A stretch of 33,464 nucleotides of DNA from Endomicrobium sp. Its GTDB lineage: Bacteria; Elusimicrobiota; Endomicrobiia; Endomicrobiales; Endomicrobiaceae. The DNA lies in the NCBI GenBank assembly GCA_031271205.1, contig JAISWG010000025.1, positions 1 through 33,464 of the forward strand, given 5' to 3'. The notes beneath the pieces are model-generated. The model was not told the DNA's origin. It did not search any database and saw only the letters and a list, made by a program, of their open reading frames with translations. Position numbers and translations under genes: made by a program. This document shows, one piece after another, positions 17,806-26,461 of the stretch; position 1 is the stretch's first letter, and each line of letters begins with the position of its first letter.

Positions 17806-18729
17806 TCAAGCGTTTATTTTCAACATTTTTGAAATGGGGATATAGGCTCTTTCTCTGATGTTGTCCTGTACAAAGATAATATTTTTCATGTTGGCAAGAA
17901 TATCATAGACTTTTGCCAATGTTATTTTTTTCATGTTTGGGCATATGCTAAGGTTTGTTGCGGGGTAAAATTTTTTTCCAGGATTATCTTTTTGCAGTTT
18001 ATACAATATACCTGTTTCTGTACATATAATGAATTCTTTGGAAGAACTTTCTTTAATGCGTTTGCACATACTTCCAGTGGATAATGCATAGTCTGCTAAG
18101 TCAAGAACTTCAGGACGACACTCAGGATGTGCTAAAACCTCTGCTTTAGGGTATTTATTCTTAGCTGTTTTTACATATTCGGGTAAAATAAAATTGTTGT
18201 GTGTTGGACAAAAACCATTCCAAATATTCATTTTTATACCGGATATTTTTTGGATATATTCACCTAAATTCCTATCAGGTGTAAAAATAATATCAATATT
18301 CTTACCAAAACTTTCAACTACTTTTTTTACGACATTTACCGCGTTTGAAGACGTACAGCATATGTCACTTTCTGCTTTTACTGTTGCATAAGTATTCACA
18401 TAAGATATAACTACTGGGTTTTTGAACTTTAATTTAAACTCTTTTAGTTTTTCTACAGTTATCATATCTGCCATAGGGCAACCTGCTTCCAAATCAGGTA
18501 TTAAAACTTTTTTCTGAGGGTTAAGAATATACGCAGTTTCAGCCATAAAATGCACACCACAAAACACAATAACGTCAGCTTTTGTCTGAGCCGCTTGTCT
18601 GCTTAGTTCCAAAGAATCACCAACGAAATCGGCTATATCATGTATTTCGGAACGTTGATATACATGGGCTAAAACTACCGCTTTTTTTTCTTTTTTTAAG
18701 ATGTTTAGTTTTTGAATAATATCATTCAT
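17806..18729 (-). CDS. nadA: Quinolinate synthase A
   Basis: NadA condenses iminoaspartate with dihydroxyacetone phosphate to form quinolinate, the second step of de novo NAD synthesis, using an oxygen-sensitive [4Fe-4S] cluster. The 307-residue protein has VVLAHVYQRSEIHDIADFVGDS and three likely cluster cysteines in FCGVHFMAE (~80), GFCPTHNNF (~170) and SICPNMKKI (~265). The substrate motifs HPECRPEV and STGSM are also present. Length is that of the ~300-residue family type. Its partner nadB lies 10 kb away on the other strand. It starts with ATG and has only a weak ribosome site. Confidence 0.95.
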   Translation of the reverse strand: MNDIIQKLNILKKEKKAVVLAHVYQRSEIHDIADFVGDSLELSRQAAQTKADVIVFCGVHFMAETAYILNPQKKVLIPDLEAGCPMADMITVEKLKEFKLKFKNPVVISYVNTYATVKAESDICCTSSNAVNVVKKVVESFGKNIDIIFTPDRNLGEYIQKISGIKMNIWNGFCPTHNNFILPEYVKTAKNKYPKAEVLAHPECRPEVLDLADYALSTGSMCKRIKESSSKEFIICTETGILYKLQKDNPGKKFYPATNLSICPNMKKITLAKVYDILANMKNIIFVQDNIRERAYIPISKMLKINA

Positions 18730-19632
18730 TTAATTCTTCTTATTCTACCTTTTTGTAGTTTAAAATTTTTTATTTTATTGTAAATAGTTTATACCTTTTT
18801 ATTTTGTAATGAAGCAAACCGTTGTTTTAATAAAAAATTGAGAGAATTTTAATTTCTTTCTCAGTTTTGTGGAAGAACTTATTAGCGATCTTATACTTTT
18901 TCAAAATAGAATGCTCAAAGCTTTTATATTTAAAAACCGTTAGATTAGGTAAATATGCTATTGGTAAGAAAAATTTTTATAACTTGAGAATTCTCAAAAA
19001 AAAAGAAATCTATCCCTTAGCTGATGTGATATCGATATATGTAAAATTAGAAAATCTTATACAATAAATTATTTTTTCCCCAGTCTAAAGAATATATCAC
19101 TTAACTTTAATTATAAAATTTATTTTTTTTACTTTTTGTTAAAGCTTATTATATGAAATATAGTCAAAGCTTTTTTTATGGATAAATGAAAAATAACTAA
19201 TCTTTTTTTCAACACAAAAGAATATGTCAAAGAACCTTTATATCCTTTATTTTTGAAAGATAATACATTAAAACTTCTGTTGTTACAACTCAAATCAAAA
19301 AAACTTTTGTATTTGGCTCAAATAATAGGAGTTTTTTATCAATATGTCAGTTATGATAAGCTTGTTTAAAACTTTTTCAAGAAAATTACATGAATTTTTG
19401 TTTGATCTTTTATTCTAACTAAAAAAGAGTTATATCTAATGTTGTATTATACCTTTCTCAAAATACAGCCACTTTTTAGTTGCTATTCGCAAAAGAGTTT
19501 CATCGTAAAAATGTATGTTTACATAAAGTGTCATATCAGGTAATTATTTAGATATCATAAATCCACTACTGCTGTACATTGTGTGGATATTGTGTTGCTT
19601 ATACCATGATTTTTCATAATTCAATACAAATT
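18730..19632. other. About 900 bp without a recognised gene
   Basis: This very AT-rich stretch between nadA and the MATE gene carries no gene I can recognise. The only track ORF (18867-19067, +, 66 codons from TTG) has no ribosome site and no familiar motif; its end reads LADVISIYVKLENL. Another open + strand run (about 19212-19370) reads NTKEYVKEPLYPLF and YLAQIIGVFYQYV, then needs a frameshift to go on as FKTFSRKLHEFLFDLLF. These could be degraded coding sequence, as in the truB gap, but the parent genes are not identifiable. A terminator-like hairpin lies within. Confidence 0.5.
19141..19177 (+). terminator. Terminator-like hairpin inside the 900-bp gap
   Basis: AAAGCTT-ATTATAT pairs with ATATAGT-ca-AAGCTTT around a GAA loop, giving a 14-bp stem with a 2-base bulge and one G-T pair, and it runs into a T tract on the + strand only. 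No intact + strand gene precedes it. It may therefore mark the end of a lost gene or an unrecognised transcript between 18.73 and 19.14 kb. Confidence 0.5.
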
Positions 19633-20997
19633 TTATGTGTTTATATCATTCTGTTTTTGCTTAAATCTCTTATGCTCGCAATTCATTAAAATGATAGTTG
19701 TTATGAAAGCGGCTAGGTCAGATATAGGCATAGTAATCCATACGCCGGTAACTCCAAAATATTTTGGTAGTATAAGGAGTAGAGGGATTAAAAATATAAA
19801 CTGTCTTGTTACAGACAAAATTATTGAAAGGTTAGCTTTTCCTATACTTTGAAAAAATACTATAGATACTGTTTGATAGCCAATCAAACAATAAGTCATG
19901 AGGACATAGCGCATTCCTATAGCTGTTACTCTAATAAGCTCCTCATCTGTGGTAAACAAAGAAACTATAGCATGAGGAAATATTTCCACAATCAAAGAAC
20001 CTAGTGTCATTGTGCTTACTGCTATAAAAATTGTTTTTTTCAGTACTTCATTAACCCTTTTATATAATCCAGCTCCATAATTATATCCTGATATTGGTTG
20101 CATTCCCTGAGTTAATCCTAAAACAATCATAACAAAGATAAACAAAACCCGGTTTACTATTCCGTACGCTCCTACAGCAGTATCTCCTCCGTAAATAGAA
20201 AGATTTTTATTTATAAGTATTATGATTATACATGTGGCGGCATTGAGAAGAAAAGGGGATAAGCCAATTGAAAATATTTCTTTTACAATATTTTTATTTA
20301 AAACGAAAAATTTTTTTTGAAAATGTATAAAATTTGCTTTGCTGCTAAAAATTTTTATCTGCCATGCCAATGCTAAAGCTTGAGAAATAACTGTTGCAAA
20401 AGCACTTCCGCGGATACTCCAACCAAATTTAAATATAAATAAATGATTAAGAGCAAGATTTATAAGTATACTTGTAAAAGTTGCAATCATGGCTTTTTTA
20501 GGGTGTCCTTGAGAACGCAATAAAGAGTTAAGTCCCATATACATGTGTGTAATAACGTTGCCCATTAAAATGATAACCATGAAGTCGTGGGCATGTGGAA
20601 GTGTTTGCTGACTTGCCCCAAAAAAAAGAAGTATTGGATCCAAAAAAATCAATAATACTGCAGAAAAAAGAATCCCTATTATTGTGTTTAAAACAATAAC
20701 ATTGCCTAAAATATAGTTCGTTGCTTCATAATCTTTTTGTCCAAGTTTTATTGAAAGTATTGTGCCTGCGCCGACGCCAATTAGCTGACCGAATGCAACC
20801 CCTAAATTCATTATAGGGAAAGTTATGGATAAACCTGATAGAGCTGATACTCCTATGCTGTGTCCTATAAATATGCTATCTGTAACGTTATAAAGCGATG
20901 TGGCAAGCATCGCTACAATTGCAGGTAGCGCACACTGTACCAATAATTTTCCTATGTTTGCAGTTCCAAGTGTAAGATAAGTAATATTTTTTTTCAA
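19633..20997 (-). CDS. MATE family efflux transporter
   Basis: This is an inner-membrane multidrug/toxic-compound exporter driven by Na+ or H+. The 454-residue protein has about 12 hydrophobic helices and the MATE N-terminal pattern LPAIVAMLATSLYNVTDSIFIG. It also has LRSQGHPKKAM between helices and a second repeat with QGMQPISGYNYGAG. The start is TTG at 20997, supported by AAAGGA eight bases upstream; the first internal Met would cut into the first helix. The substrate cannot be told. It stands alone on the - strand, between a long empty gap and a debris region, with no operon partner. Confidence 0.93.
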   Translation of the reverse strand: MKKNITYLTLGTANIGKLLVQCALPAIVAMLATSLYNVTDSIFIGHSIGVSALSGLSITFPIMNLGVAFGQLIGVGAGTILSIKLGQKDYEATNYILGNVIVLNTIIGILFSAVLLIFLDPILLFFGASQQTLPHAHDFMVIILMGNVITHMYMGLNSLLRSQGHPKKAMIATFTSILINLALNHLFIFKFGWSIRGSAFATVISQALALAWQIKIFSSKANFIHFQKKFFVLNKNIVKEIFSIGLSPFLLNAATCIIIILINKNLSIYGGDTAVGAYGIVNRVLFIFVMIVLGLTQGMQPISGYNYGAGLYKRVNEVLKKTIFIAVSTMTLGSLIVEIFPHAIVSLFTTDEELIRVTAIGMRYVLMTYCLIGYQTVSIVFFQSIGKANLSIILSVTRQFIFLIPLLLILPKYFGVTGVWITMPISDLAAFITTIILMNCEHKRFKQKQNDINT

Positions 20998-21094
20998 TTC
21001 TATTCCTTTAAAATATCAATAAATTTAAAAATATTATACTCTTATTTCTATTATATAAAAATTTTTGTATAACTGAAAAGTAGTTACTTTTAAT

Positions 21095-21214
21095 ATGAGA
21101 TTGAAAGCGAAGAGATTAGTTTTAGCAGCTACATTGGTGTGTTTTTGTTGTTCTTGCGGAGTTAAATACGATAGGACAAATTTATTGCGATTAAAAAGGA
21201 ATTTTGTTGCTTAA
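21095..21214 (+). pseudogene. Lipoprotein signal-peptide fragment (39 codons)
   Basis: ATG 21095 opens MRLKAKRLVLAATLVCFCC, a basic start and a hydrophobic core, ending in a Cys-rich lipobox-like SCG and only 18 further residues (KYDRTNLLRLKRN). It looks like the head of a secreted lipoprotein whose body is lost, since stops follow in all frames within about 70 bases. No parent gene can be named. A chance ORF cannot be excluded. Confidence 0.3.
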
Positions 21215-21285
21215 AGAAACAGCTGCAGAAAAAAGAATTCTGGATATATAAAAACTAGTCCTAAAGAAAAGTATTTCTTTCTTTG

Positions 21286-21393
21286 CTATAACTTAACAAG
21301 GTGAACCTCTGCTAACATCTTCGAATAAGCGTAGTGTATTCCCATATTTCCGCACCCTACAATATGCAAACTTTTGGCGATAATTTTAACGTT
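21286..21393 (-). pseudogene. Rossmann-domain dehydrogenase fragment (Gfo/Idh/MocA-like)
   Basis: A 35-codon open stretch on the - strand reads KSLHIVGCGNMGIHYAYSKM and LAEVHLVKL before a stop. The GxGxxG nucleotide-binding turn after a hydrophobic strand, followed by H-[HY]-A and E-V-x-L-V, is what the N-terminus of Gfo/Idh/MocA-type oxidoreductases looks like; ketopantoate reductase is an alternative. An in-frame stop lies just upstream and the rest of the gene is gone. This is a remnant, not a working gene. Confidence 0.45.
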
Positions 21394-21457
21394 TTAACTC
21401 TATTTGATTTTATTTTATATTGTTATACATTTTATAGCTCTTTTTACGTTTATTATC

Positions 21458-21486
21458 TTGTTAATGATGTAAAAGAATTGTATAAT
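21458..21486 (+). promoter_or_regulatory. Sigma-70 promoter for the beta-barrel protein gene
   Basis: TTGTTA and TATAAT are separated by exactly 17 bases. The -10 is perfect and the -35 matches 4 of 6. It predicts a leader of about 48 bases before ATG 21541. It is one of the best promoter matches in the window and suggests that the surface protein is expressed on its own. Confidence 0.65.
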
Positions 21487-21540
21487 CTATCTTAATAACA
21501 TGATTATGATTTAATAGTATAGTGTTTTTAGAATCTTAAA

Positions 21541-22866
21541 ATGAACGACTGTCTAATTATCTTTAAGCGATATTTTTTGGTGCTTTTGTTTGTTTTTTTG
21601 TTGTGTATATTTACAAGAAAAACATATGCAACCGGAGGCAAGTATGCTTGTACGCAAGACATTGCTGCGAGTGTTGCTCTTTTAAACCAAGGTGCTGATA
21701 TTGTGTCAGCTAAAGGAGTTATGTCAACGGTTTCATCTATGACCCTAAATAGTGTCGGTGACCCTTTTTTATTTGGTGTGGCTTACATTGGAAAATTAAA
21801 ATGTAAAGTGGGTTTTCAGGGTAATTACATTGATTTAAGTGGAAAATCTTTAGTTGTAGGATTAGCAAAAAGTTTTAATACCGGTTTGGGAGAATTGACT
21901 CTTGGCCCATTTTTTGAGCGTGGTGTAGGTTCTTATGCTGGACTAAAAAATTCTGATTATAGTGGCGGTGGATTATTAGGACATGTTGATTTTAATAAGA
22001 GTTTTTACGGCGAATTTTCGGGCAAAACAGGTGTTAGTCAAACAGATTTTGAGTTTAATAAAATAGCAAGATGCGATTATATAATATTATATACAAGCTG
22101 TCATATAGGGTTTGGTTATGTGTTCAAAGTAAGTGACATTTTAAAACTTGACACTTACGGTAAGTGTTTTTTTACACGCAAGTTTGGCAAAAATGTCCAT
22201 TTAAATAATGGCATATCTTTTAGGTTTCCAAATATTGACTCTCAACGTATAAGAGTTGGGAGCAGGGTGTCTTTTGTATTTAGTGAGTATACCGTTGTTT
22301 ATTGTGGAGCAGTATGGGACTATGCGACTACAGGAACTACTGATATTAAAGATTCAGTTGATAGTTTTTCTATATTTAAGAGAGGAAGTGGTGGTATATG
22401 GGAAGTAGGTGCTTCTGAGAGCTTTAAGGATTTTTATTTTGATTTAAGCACCCAATGTTATGTTGGCGATCAAAAAGGTGTATCATTAATGGTTAGAGTT
22501 TCTTTTGATTTGTTTAGCAGGATAGAAAGATTTTTAGGTTATTCTATTGAAAAATTTTATTCAGAGAAGACCAAAAGATTTAGCAAAAATTTTAAAATGT
22601 CAAAGAAGGATTGTTTTGACAAAAGTCTTGAAATAATAAAAAAATTGGGAGCAAGAGTAACTCACAAAAGTTTTGATAAAGGTTACATAGTAGCTTTTGG
22701 TTTTTCAAAGGGTTTTAAGAATTGTTGTTTAGATTCAACAGAGACTGGGGTTTTTGTAACAGAAATAAATTCTGAGAACGTAACTGTTGAGGCTTGTTCT
22801 GACAACAACATACTTGGTGAGAAATTTTCTGTTAAATTTTTTGAAATGTTGGTTGAAAAAGTCTGA
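21541..22866 (+). CDS. Outer-membrane beta-barrel protein with extra C-terminal domain
   Basis: This 441-residue protein is exported. Residues ~8-25 are a hydrophobic signal segment, with a likely cleavage after TYA (~31). Residues ~45-325 alternate short Gly/aromatic strands. LGELTLGPFFERGVGSYAGL and YSGGGLLGHVDF resemble autotransporter-type barrels, and the last strand GVSLMVRVSF ends in Phe like a barrel-assembly signal. The barrel does not end the protein. A further ~100 residues (MSKKDCFDKSLEIIKKLGARV ... TETGVFVTEINSENVTVEA) form a predicted mixed alpha/beta soluble domain. No passenger domain is present. It has its own promoter and no clear ribosome site. The function is unknown. Confidence 0.72.
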   Translation: MNDCLIIFKRYFLVLLFVFLLCIFTRKTYATGGKYACTQDIAASVALLNQGADIVSAKGVMSTVSSMTLNSVGDPFLFGVAYIGKLKCKVGFQGNYIDLSGKSLVVGLAKSFNTGLGELTLGPFFERGVGSYAGLKNSDYSGGGLLGHVDFNKSFYGEFSGKTGVSQTDFEFNKIARCDYIILYTSCHIGFGYVFKVSDILKLDTYGKCFFTRKFGKNVHLNNGISFRFPNIDSQRIRVGSRVSFVFSEYTVVYCGAVWDYATTGTTDIKDSVDSFSIFKRGSGGIWEVGASESFKDFYFDLSTQCYVGDQKGVSLMVRVSFDLFSRIERFLGYSIEKFYSEKTKRFSKNFKMSKKDCFDKSLEIIKKLGARVTHKSFDKGYIVAFGFSKGFKNCCLDSTETGVFVTEINSENVTVEACSDNNILGEKFSVKFFEMLVEKV

Positions 22867-22920
22867 ATGACTTAAACAAATAAGAAACAATAAAAGCTAT
22901 GCTTATATAGGAGGCATTTT

Positions 22921-24225
22921 ATGACAAAGATTAAAAAAATTACGGGAAGAGAAATTATTGATTCGCGAGGGAATCCTACTGTTGAGGTAGATGTTTTATT
23001 GGATGATGGAACTTTAGGAAGAGCGGCCGTTCCTTCTGGTGCTTCAACTGGTTCTAGAGAAGCTCTTGAGCTTAGAGACTGTGATGAAAAAAGATTTAGT
23101 GGCAAGGGTGTTTTGAAGGCTGTATCAAATGTTAATAAAGAAATAGCTCCAAAAATAGCTGGACTTGACATAAACGAACAGCAAAAAATAGATGAAACAA
23201 TGATAAAGCTTGACGGTACAGACTTTAAGAGCAATTTAGGAGCTAATGCTATACTTGGGGTTTCTCTTGCGTGTGCTAAAGCAGGAGCCATTTCAAATAG
23301 GCTTCCTGTATATGAGTATGTAAGAAAGACTTATGAAATCAAAAGTAATAAATATATTTTGCCAGTTCCTTTAATGAATATTATAAATGGTGGCGAGCAT
23401 GCCGATAATAATGTTGATTTACAGGAGTTTATGATTGCTCCTATAAACACTCTTAATTTCCATGAGGCTTTAAGAATAGGTTGTGAAGTTTTTTACAGTT
23501 TAAAAAAAGTATTAAACAGCAAAGGTTTTACAACAAGTGTCGGTGATGAAGGTGGATTTGCTCCCAATTTAACATCTAACGAACAAGCCTTGGAAGTAAT
23601 ATGTGAAGCTGTTAAAACTGCAGGTTATGAAGTCGGCAAAGATATAGTTTTTGCTTTAGATGTAGCAGCAAGCGAGTTTTATGATGATGGCAAATATAAA
23701 CTTGAGGGCGAAGGAAAAGATAAAGTAAAAACTTTGAAAGATATGATTGCTTTTTATGATAGTCTTTTGAAGAGATATCCTATAATGTCTATAGAAGACG
23801 GCTTAAGCGAATCGGACTGGGATGGATGGAAAGCTCTTACTAGAGAATTAAAATCTAAATTACAACTTGTTGGGGATGATCTTTTTGTAACAAATACAAA
23901 AATATTTAAAGAAGGTATAGATAAACATATTGCGAATTCTATTCTTATAAAAGTTAATCAAATAGGTTCGCTTTCAGAGACTGTTGCTGCTGTTCAAATG
24001 GCTTATAAAGCTGATTATACTGCTATTATGTCGCACCGTTCAGGAGAAACGGAAGACAGTATAATCGCAGATTTAGCTGTTGCTTTAAATACAGGTCAGA
24101 TTAAAACAGGTTCTGTGTCAAGAACTGATAGAATTTGCAAATATAATCAACTTTTAAGAATAGAGGAAGAATTAGGTTCAAGAGCAAGCTACTTGGGGAA
24201 AGCCGCTTTTTCAAGCATAAAATAA
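22921..24225 (+). CDS. eno: Enolase
   Basis: Enolase converts 2-phosphoglycerate to phosphoenolpyruvate in glycolysis and also takes part in the RNA degradosome in some bacteria. The 434-residue protein is full length. It has [17 protein letters not shown] at the start, [16 protein letters not shown], the metal and catalytic segments [42 protein letters not shown] and [10 protein letters not shown], and the signature [15 protein letters not shown] strong AGGAGG precedes the ATG. It is followed within 15 bases by holA. Confidence 0.98.
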   Translation: MTKIKKITGREIIDSRGNPTVEVDVLLDDGTLGRAAVPSGASTGSREALELRDCDEKRFSGKGVLKAVSNVNKEIAPKIAGLDINEQQKIDETMIKLDGTDFKSNLGANAILGVSLACAKAGAISNRLPVYEYVRKTYEIKSNKYILPVPLMNIINGGEHADNNVDLQEFMIAPINTLNFHEALRIGCEVFYSLKKVLNSKGFTTSVGDEGGFAPNLTSNEQALEVICEAVKTAGYEVGKDIVFALDVAASEFYDDGKYKLEGEGKDKVKTLKDMIAFYDSLLKRYPIMSIEDGLSESDWDGWKALTRELKSKLQLVGDDLFVTNTKIFKEGIDKHIANSILIKVNQIGSLSETVAAVQMAYKADYTAIMSHRSGETEDSIIADLAVALNTGQIKTGSVSRTDRICKYNQLLRIEEELGSRASYLGKAAFSSIK

Positions 24226-24239
24226 TAGTGATTTTAAAA

Positions 24240-25277
24240 ATGCCTATTTTAAGAACTCAAGATTTTGACGAGTTAATACAGTTAAAACAAATTTCTCCTG
24301 TGTATTTATTTGCGGGTGAAGATGTCTATCTTGTTGATTTATGTTTTAATAAGATAGAAAGATTGCTTGCTGTAAATGATTTAAATAGAGAAATTTTTTA
24401 TGCATTTGATTCAACTTCAGAAGATATTTTAAATGCTGTTTTTACTGTTCCTTTTTTAAGCGATAAAAGATTGATAATAGTAAAAGATGTAAACAAGATG
24501 AGGGCTAGAGATGCCGAATATATTACGAAATATTTATCAAATACTTTGGATACTTCTTCTCTTGTTCTTTTATATTCTGATAATTATAAAAAAGAAACTA
24601 TTGCTAAGAGAAAAGAGCTTGTAAACGCTTGTATATCTTCAAAGAATTGTGTTGCTGTGAATTGTGGGAAACAGCATGAAGGTGAAGCGAAAGACTTTAT
24701 AAAATTTATTTTAACTGATAAAGGTAAAAATGCTTCTTACGATACTATTTCAAGAATTGTTGAAGAAAACGGTACTGATTTATTAAATATCTCAAATGAG
24801 ATAGAGAAGCTATCATTGTACATTGGAAAAAATAAAAAAGAAATTACAGAAAACGATTTGGAAAAAGTTGGAGGATATACAAAAGAAGTAAATATCTATA
24901 CCTTATCTTCGAACATAGAATCTAAAAATTTAAAACAGGCAATATTTGTATTAGAAAAATTATTAAATGATAAAGAAGAACATGTGATAGTACTTTCAGC
25001 AATATCTTTTTCGATCAGAAAAATGCTTAATGCTAAAAGTATGTTGGAAGAGCAAAATATGCCTATTTCTGAAGTTACTTCAGCTCTTAGAATACACAGT
25101 TTTTCTGCAGGTATTTTTTTTTCAAATCTCAAAAAACACAATGCAAAAAATTTGAGGGAGAGCTTAAAAATCGTACTACAAGCTGATACAGCTATTAAAA
25201 CCGGTAGTAATGATGCGGTGTTAGCTTTAGAAAAGGTCATATTGTTCGTATGCAAAAATAGACACAACATTGTCTAA
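24240..25277 (+). CDS. holA: DNA polymerase III subunit delta
   Basis: HolA is the clamp-loader subunit that opens the sliding clamp. The 345-residue protein begins with the family pattern QISPVYLFAGEDVYLVDLCFNKI. It continues with FLSDKRLIIVKDVNKM, and has a central helical domain (TDLLNISNEIEKLSLYIG) and the C-terminal collar domain (LLNDKEEHVIVLSAISFSIRKML). Overall similarity is the usual weak HolA type. I prefer ATG 24240 over the GTG 24228 listed in the track; neither has a ribosome site, and coupling to eno is likely. It converges on rpsT. Confidence 0.88.
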   Translation: MPILRTQDFDELIQLKQISPVYLFAGEDVYLVDLCFNKIERLLAVNDLNREIFYAFDSTSEDILNAVFTVPFLSDKRLIIVKDVNKMRARDAEYITKYLSNTLDTSSLVLLYSDNYKKETIAKRKELVNACISSKNCVAVNCGKQHEGEAKDFIKFILTDKGKNASYDTISRIVEENGTDLLNISNEIEKLSLYIGKNKKEITENDLEKVGGYTKEVNIYTLSSNIESKNLKQAIFVLEKLLNDKEEHVIVLSAISFSIRKMLNAKSMLEEQNMPISEVTSALRIHSFSAGIFFSNLKKHNAKNLRESLKIVLQADTAIKTGSNDAVLALEKVILFVCKNRHNIV

Positions 25278-25328
25278 ACATTATATAAAACCCTCTATTC
25301 TTCTCAGAAAATGGGCGTTTTATAATGT
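25278..25328. terminator. Bidirectional terminator between holA and rpsT
   Basis: ACATTATA-TAAAA-CCC pairs with GGG-CGTTTTATAATGT around a loop of about 18 bases. The stem is AT-rich with small internal irregularities, starts directly after the holA stop and lies 15 bases past the rpsT stop, so it can serve both convergent genes. Confidence 0.7.
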
Positions 25329-25342
25329 TTGCGATGGTCTAT

Positions 25343-25624
25343 TTATTTTTTTAGTTTAGCTACAAGCTTTGACAATCTTGCTTTTTGATTTAAAGCAGCT
25401 TTAAAGTGGACAACGTTTTTCTTTGCAGCCTTGTCCCATTCTGAAAAAGCTGCTGCTAGTTGTTCTAGGGCAATTTTAGCATTGCCTTTCTTTACTGCTT
25501 CTTCAACTCTTTTTATTGCAGTTTTTATCTTGCTTCTGATGCTTGAATTTCTTTTAGTTCTTTTTTCTGTTTTTCTTACTTCTTTAAGAGCAGACGTATG
25601 TCTGCCGGTTTTAAGTTTTGCCAT
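25343..25624 (-). CDS. rpsT: 30S ribosomal protein S20
   Basis: S20 is a helical bundle protein bound to 16S rRNA at the base of the 30S subunit. The 93-residue product is rich in Lys and Ala and follows the family pattern. It has an N-terminal RKTEKRTKRNSSIRSKIKTAIKRVEEAV, the A.LEQLAAAFSEWDKAAKK middle, and the ending HFKAALNQKARLSKLVAKL. AAAGGAATG precedes the ATG. It stands alone on the - strand, with its own promoter and a terminator shared with holA. Confidence 0.95.
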   Translation of the reverse strand: MAKLKTGRHTSALKEVRKTEKRTKRNSSIRSKIKTAIKRVEEAVKKGNAKIALEQLAAAFSEWDKAAKKNVVHFKAALNQKARLSKLVAKLKK

Positions 25625-25678
25625 TTAACATTCCTTTTATCCAAAACTTTTTATAACTCAACACAACCAATGTCGCCA

Positions 25679-25707
25679 ATTATACATAAAATTGGAAAAT
25701 TGATCAA
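25679..25707 (-). promoter_or_regulatory. Sigma-70 promoter for rpsT
   Basis: Read on the - strand, TTGATC and a perfect TATAAT are separated by exactly 17 bases, with an expected transcript start about 48 bases before the rpsT ATG. The -35 matches at 4 of 6 positions. The orientation and position fit a strong ribosomal protein promoter. Confidence 0.68.
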
Positions 25708-25749
25708 GAGTAGATAATTTTTGTGTATAATGAAATTGGGTAAGCATAT

Positions 25750-25951
25750 GTTATCACAGGTTTTGAAATATGTGTAGTGGAACTAGAAGAAGATTTACTG
25801 TTAATATTGCTAATTGCATATTGTGATTAGACAAAACAATATAATAATGATGATGTTTATGGAGAAAATTTAAATTAGCAAAATATTAATGCGTCAAACT
25901 AAGATTTACGGGATTAGTATGAAGAAAAATCGTGTGTTTATAAATGAATAA
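25750..25951 (+). pseudogene. folB: Probable remnant of folB (dihydroneopterin aldolase)
   Basis: The gap before folK, a common place for folB, holds an interrupted + strand reading frame. VITGFEICVVELEED is followed by LIAYCD, a stop, QYNNDDVYG, and further stops. The start resembles the FolB opening (hydrophobic strand, G-[FL]-E, then E-E) and the DD pair resembles the conserved DD..TV.Y stretch. A short in-frame tail in another frame stops at 25951, overlapping the folK start, as paired folB-folK genes often do. Similarity is weak and by eye only. Confidence 0.38.
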
Positions 25952-26441
25952 TGTGATATATTTAGGATTAGGTTCGAATATTGGCAACAGGATTGAGAAT
26001 ATAATTTTTGCTTTGTCTGCTTTGCAAAGCAGTGGTTTTATTGGCATAAAAAAAATTTCATCTTTTTACGAAACGTCTCCAATAGGACCAAATCAGAGAA
26101 AATTTTATAACATTGCAGTTAAAGCGAAAACATCTTTAAATCCGCGCGATTTGCTTTTTATTATAAAACAAATCGAAGAACTTATGGGACGAAAAAAAAC
26201 TTTACATTGGGGACCACGTATAATAGATGTTGATATTCTGTTTTTTAACCGTATTGTTATTGCTGAAAAAAATTTAATAGTTCCTCATAAAGAAATACAA
26301 AACAGACTTTTTGTATTGATTCCACTTAACGAAATTTCTAAAAATTTTATATGCCCAAATTCAAATAAAAAAATAAACGTTATTTTGAGTGAAAAATTAT
26401 TGACACTAAGATGTCAAAAGATTAAAATGTTATATAAATGA
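25944..26441 (+). CDS. folK: 2-amino-4-hydroxy-6-hydroxymethyldihydropteridine diphosphokinase
   Basis: HPPK transfers pyrophosphate from ATP to the pterin in folate synthesis. The 165-residue protein has the N-terminal YLGLGSNIGNR, SSFYETSPIGPNQRKFYN, the pterin/ATP motif GRKKTLHWGPRIIDVDILFF with the two metal-binding aspartates (D.D), and VPHKEIQNRLFVLIPL. Length is normal. No Shine-Dalgarno is obvious, which fits coupling to a former folB upstream. It starts the folK-panB-panC-nadB-uvrA run. Confidence 0.95.
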   Translation: MNNVIYLGLGSNIGNRIENIIFALSALQSSGFIGIKKISSFYETSPIGPNQRKFYNIAVKAKTSLNPRDLLFIIKQIEELMGRKKTLHWGPRIIDVDILFFNRIVIAEKNLIVPHKEIQNRLFVLIPLNEISKNFICPNSNKKINVILSEKLLTLRCQKIKMLYK

Positions 26442-26461
26442 TATTGGTGAAAAGGTGAAAA

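Noticed and set aside
18867-19067. 66-aa ORF with a C-terminus that vaguely recalls the primase sequence LADVVSRYVKL
   Set aside because: The resemblance covers about ten residues, there is no zinc-finger sequence after it and the start is an unsupported TTG; it was left in the unexplained-gap entry.
22872-23291. 139-aa ORF antisense to enolase
   Set aside because: It overlaps the conserved enolase N-terminus completely, and its Ser/Pro-rich composition reflects the opposite strand.
25700-25731. Possible + strand promoter (TTGATC ... TATAAT) before the folB remnant
   Set aside because: The spacer is 20 bases, too long; TTGATC is palindromic with the rpsT -35, which has the correct 17-base spacing on the other strand.
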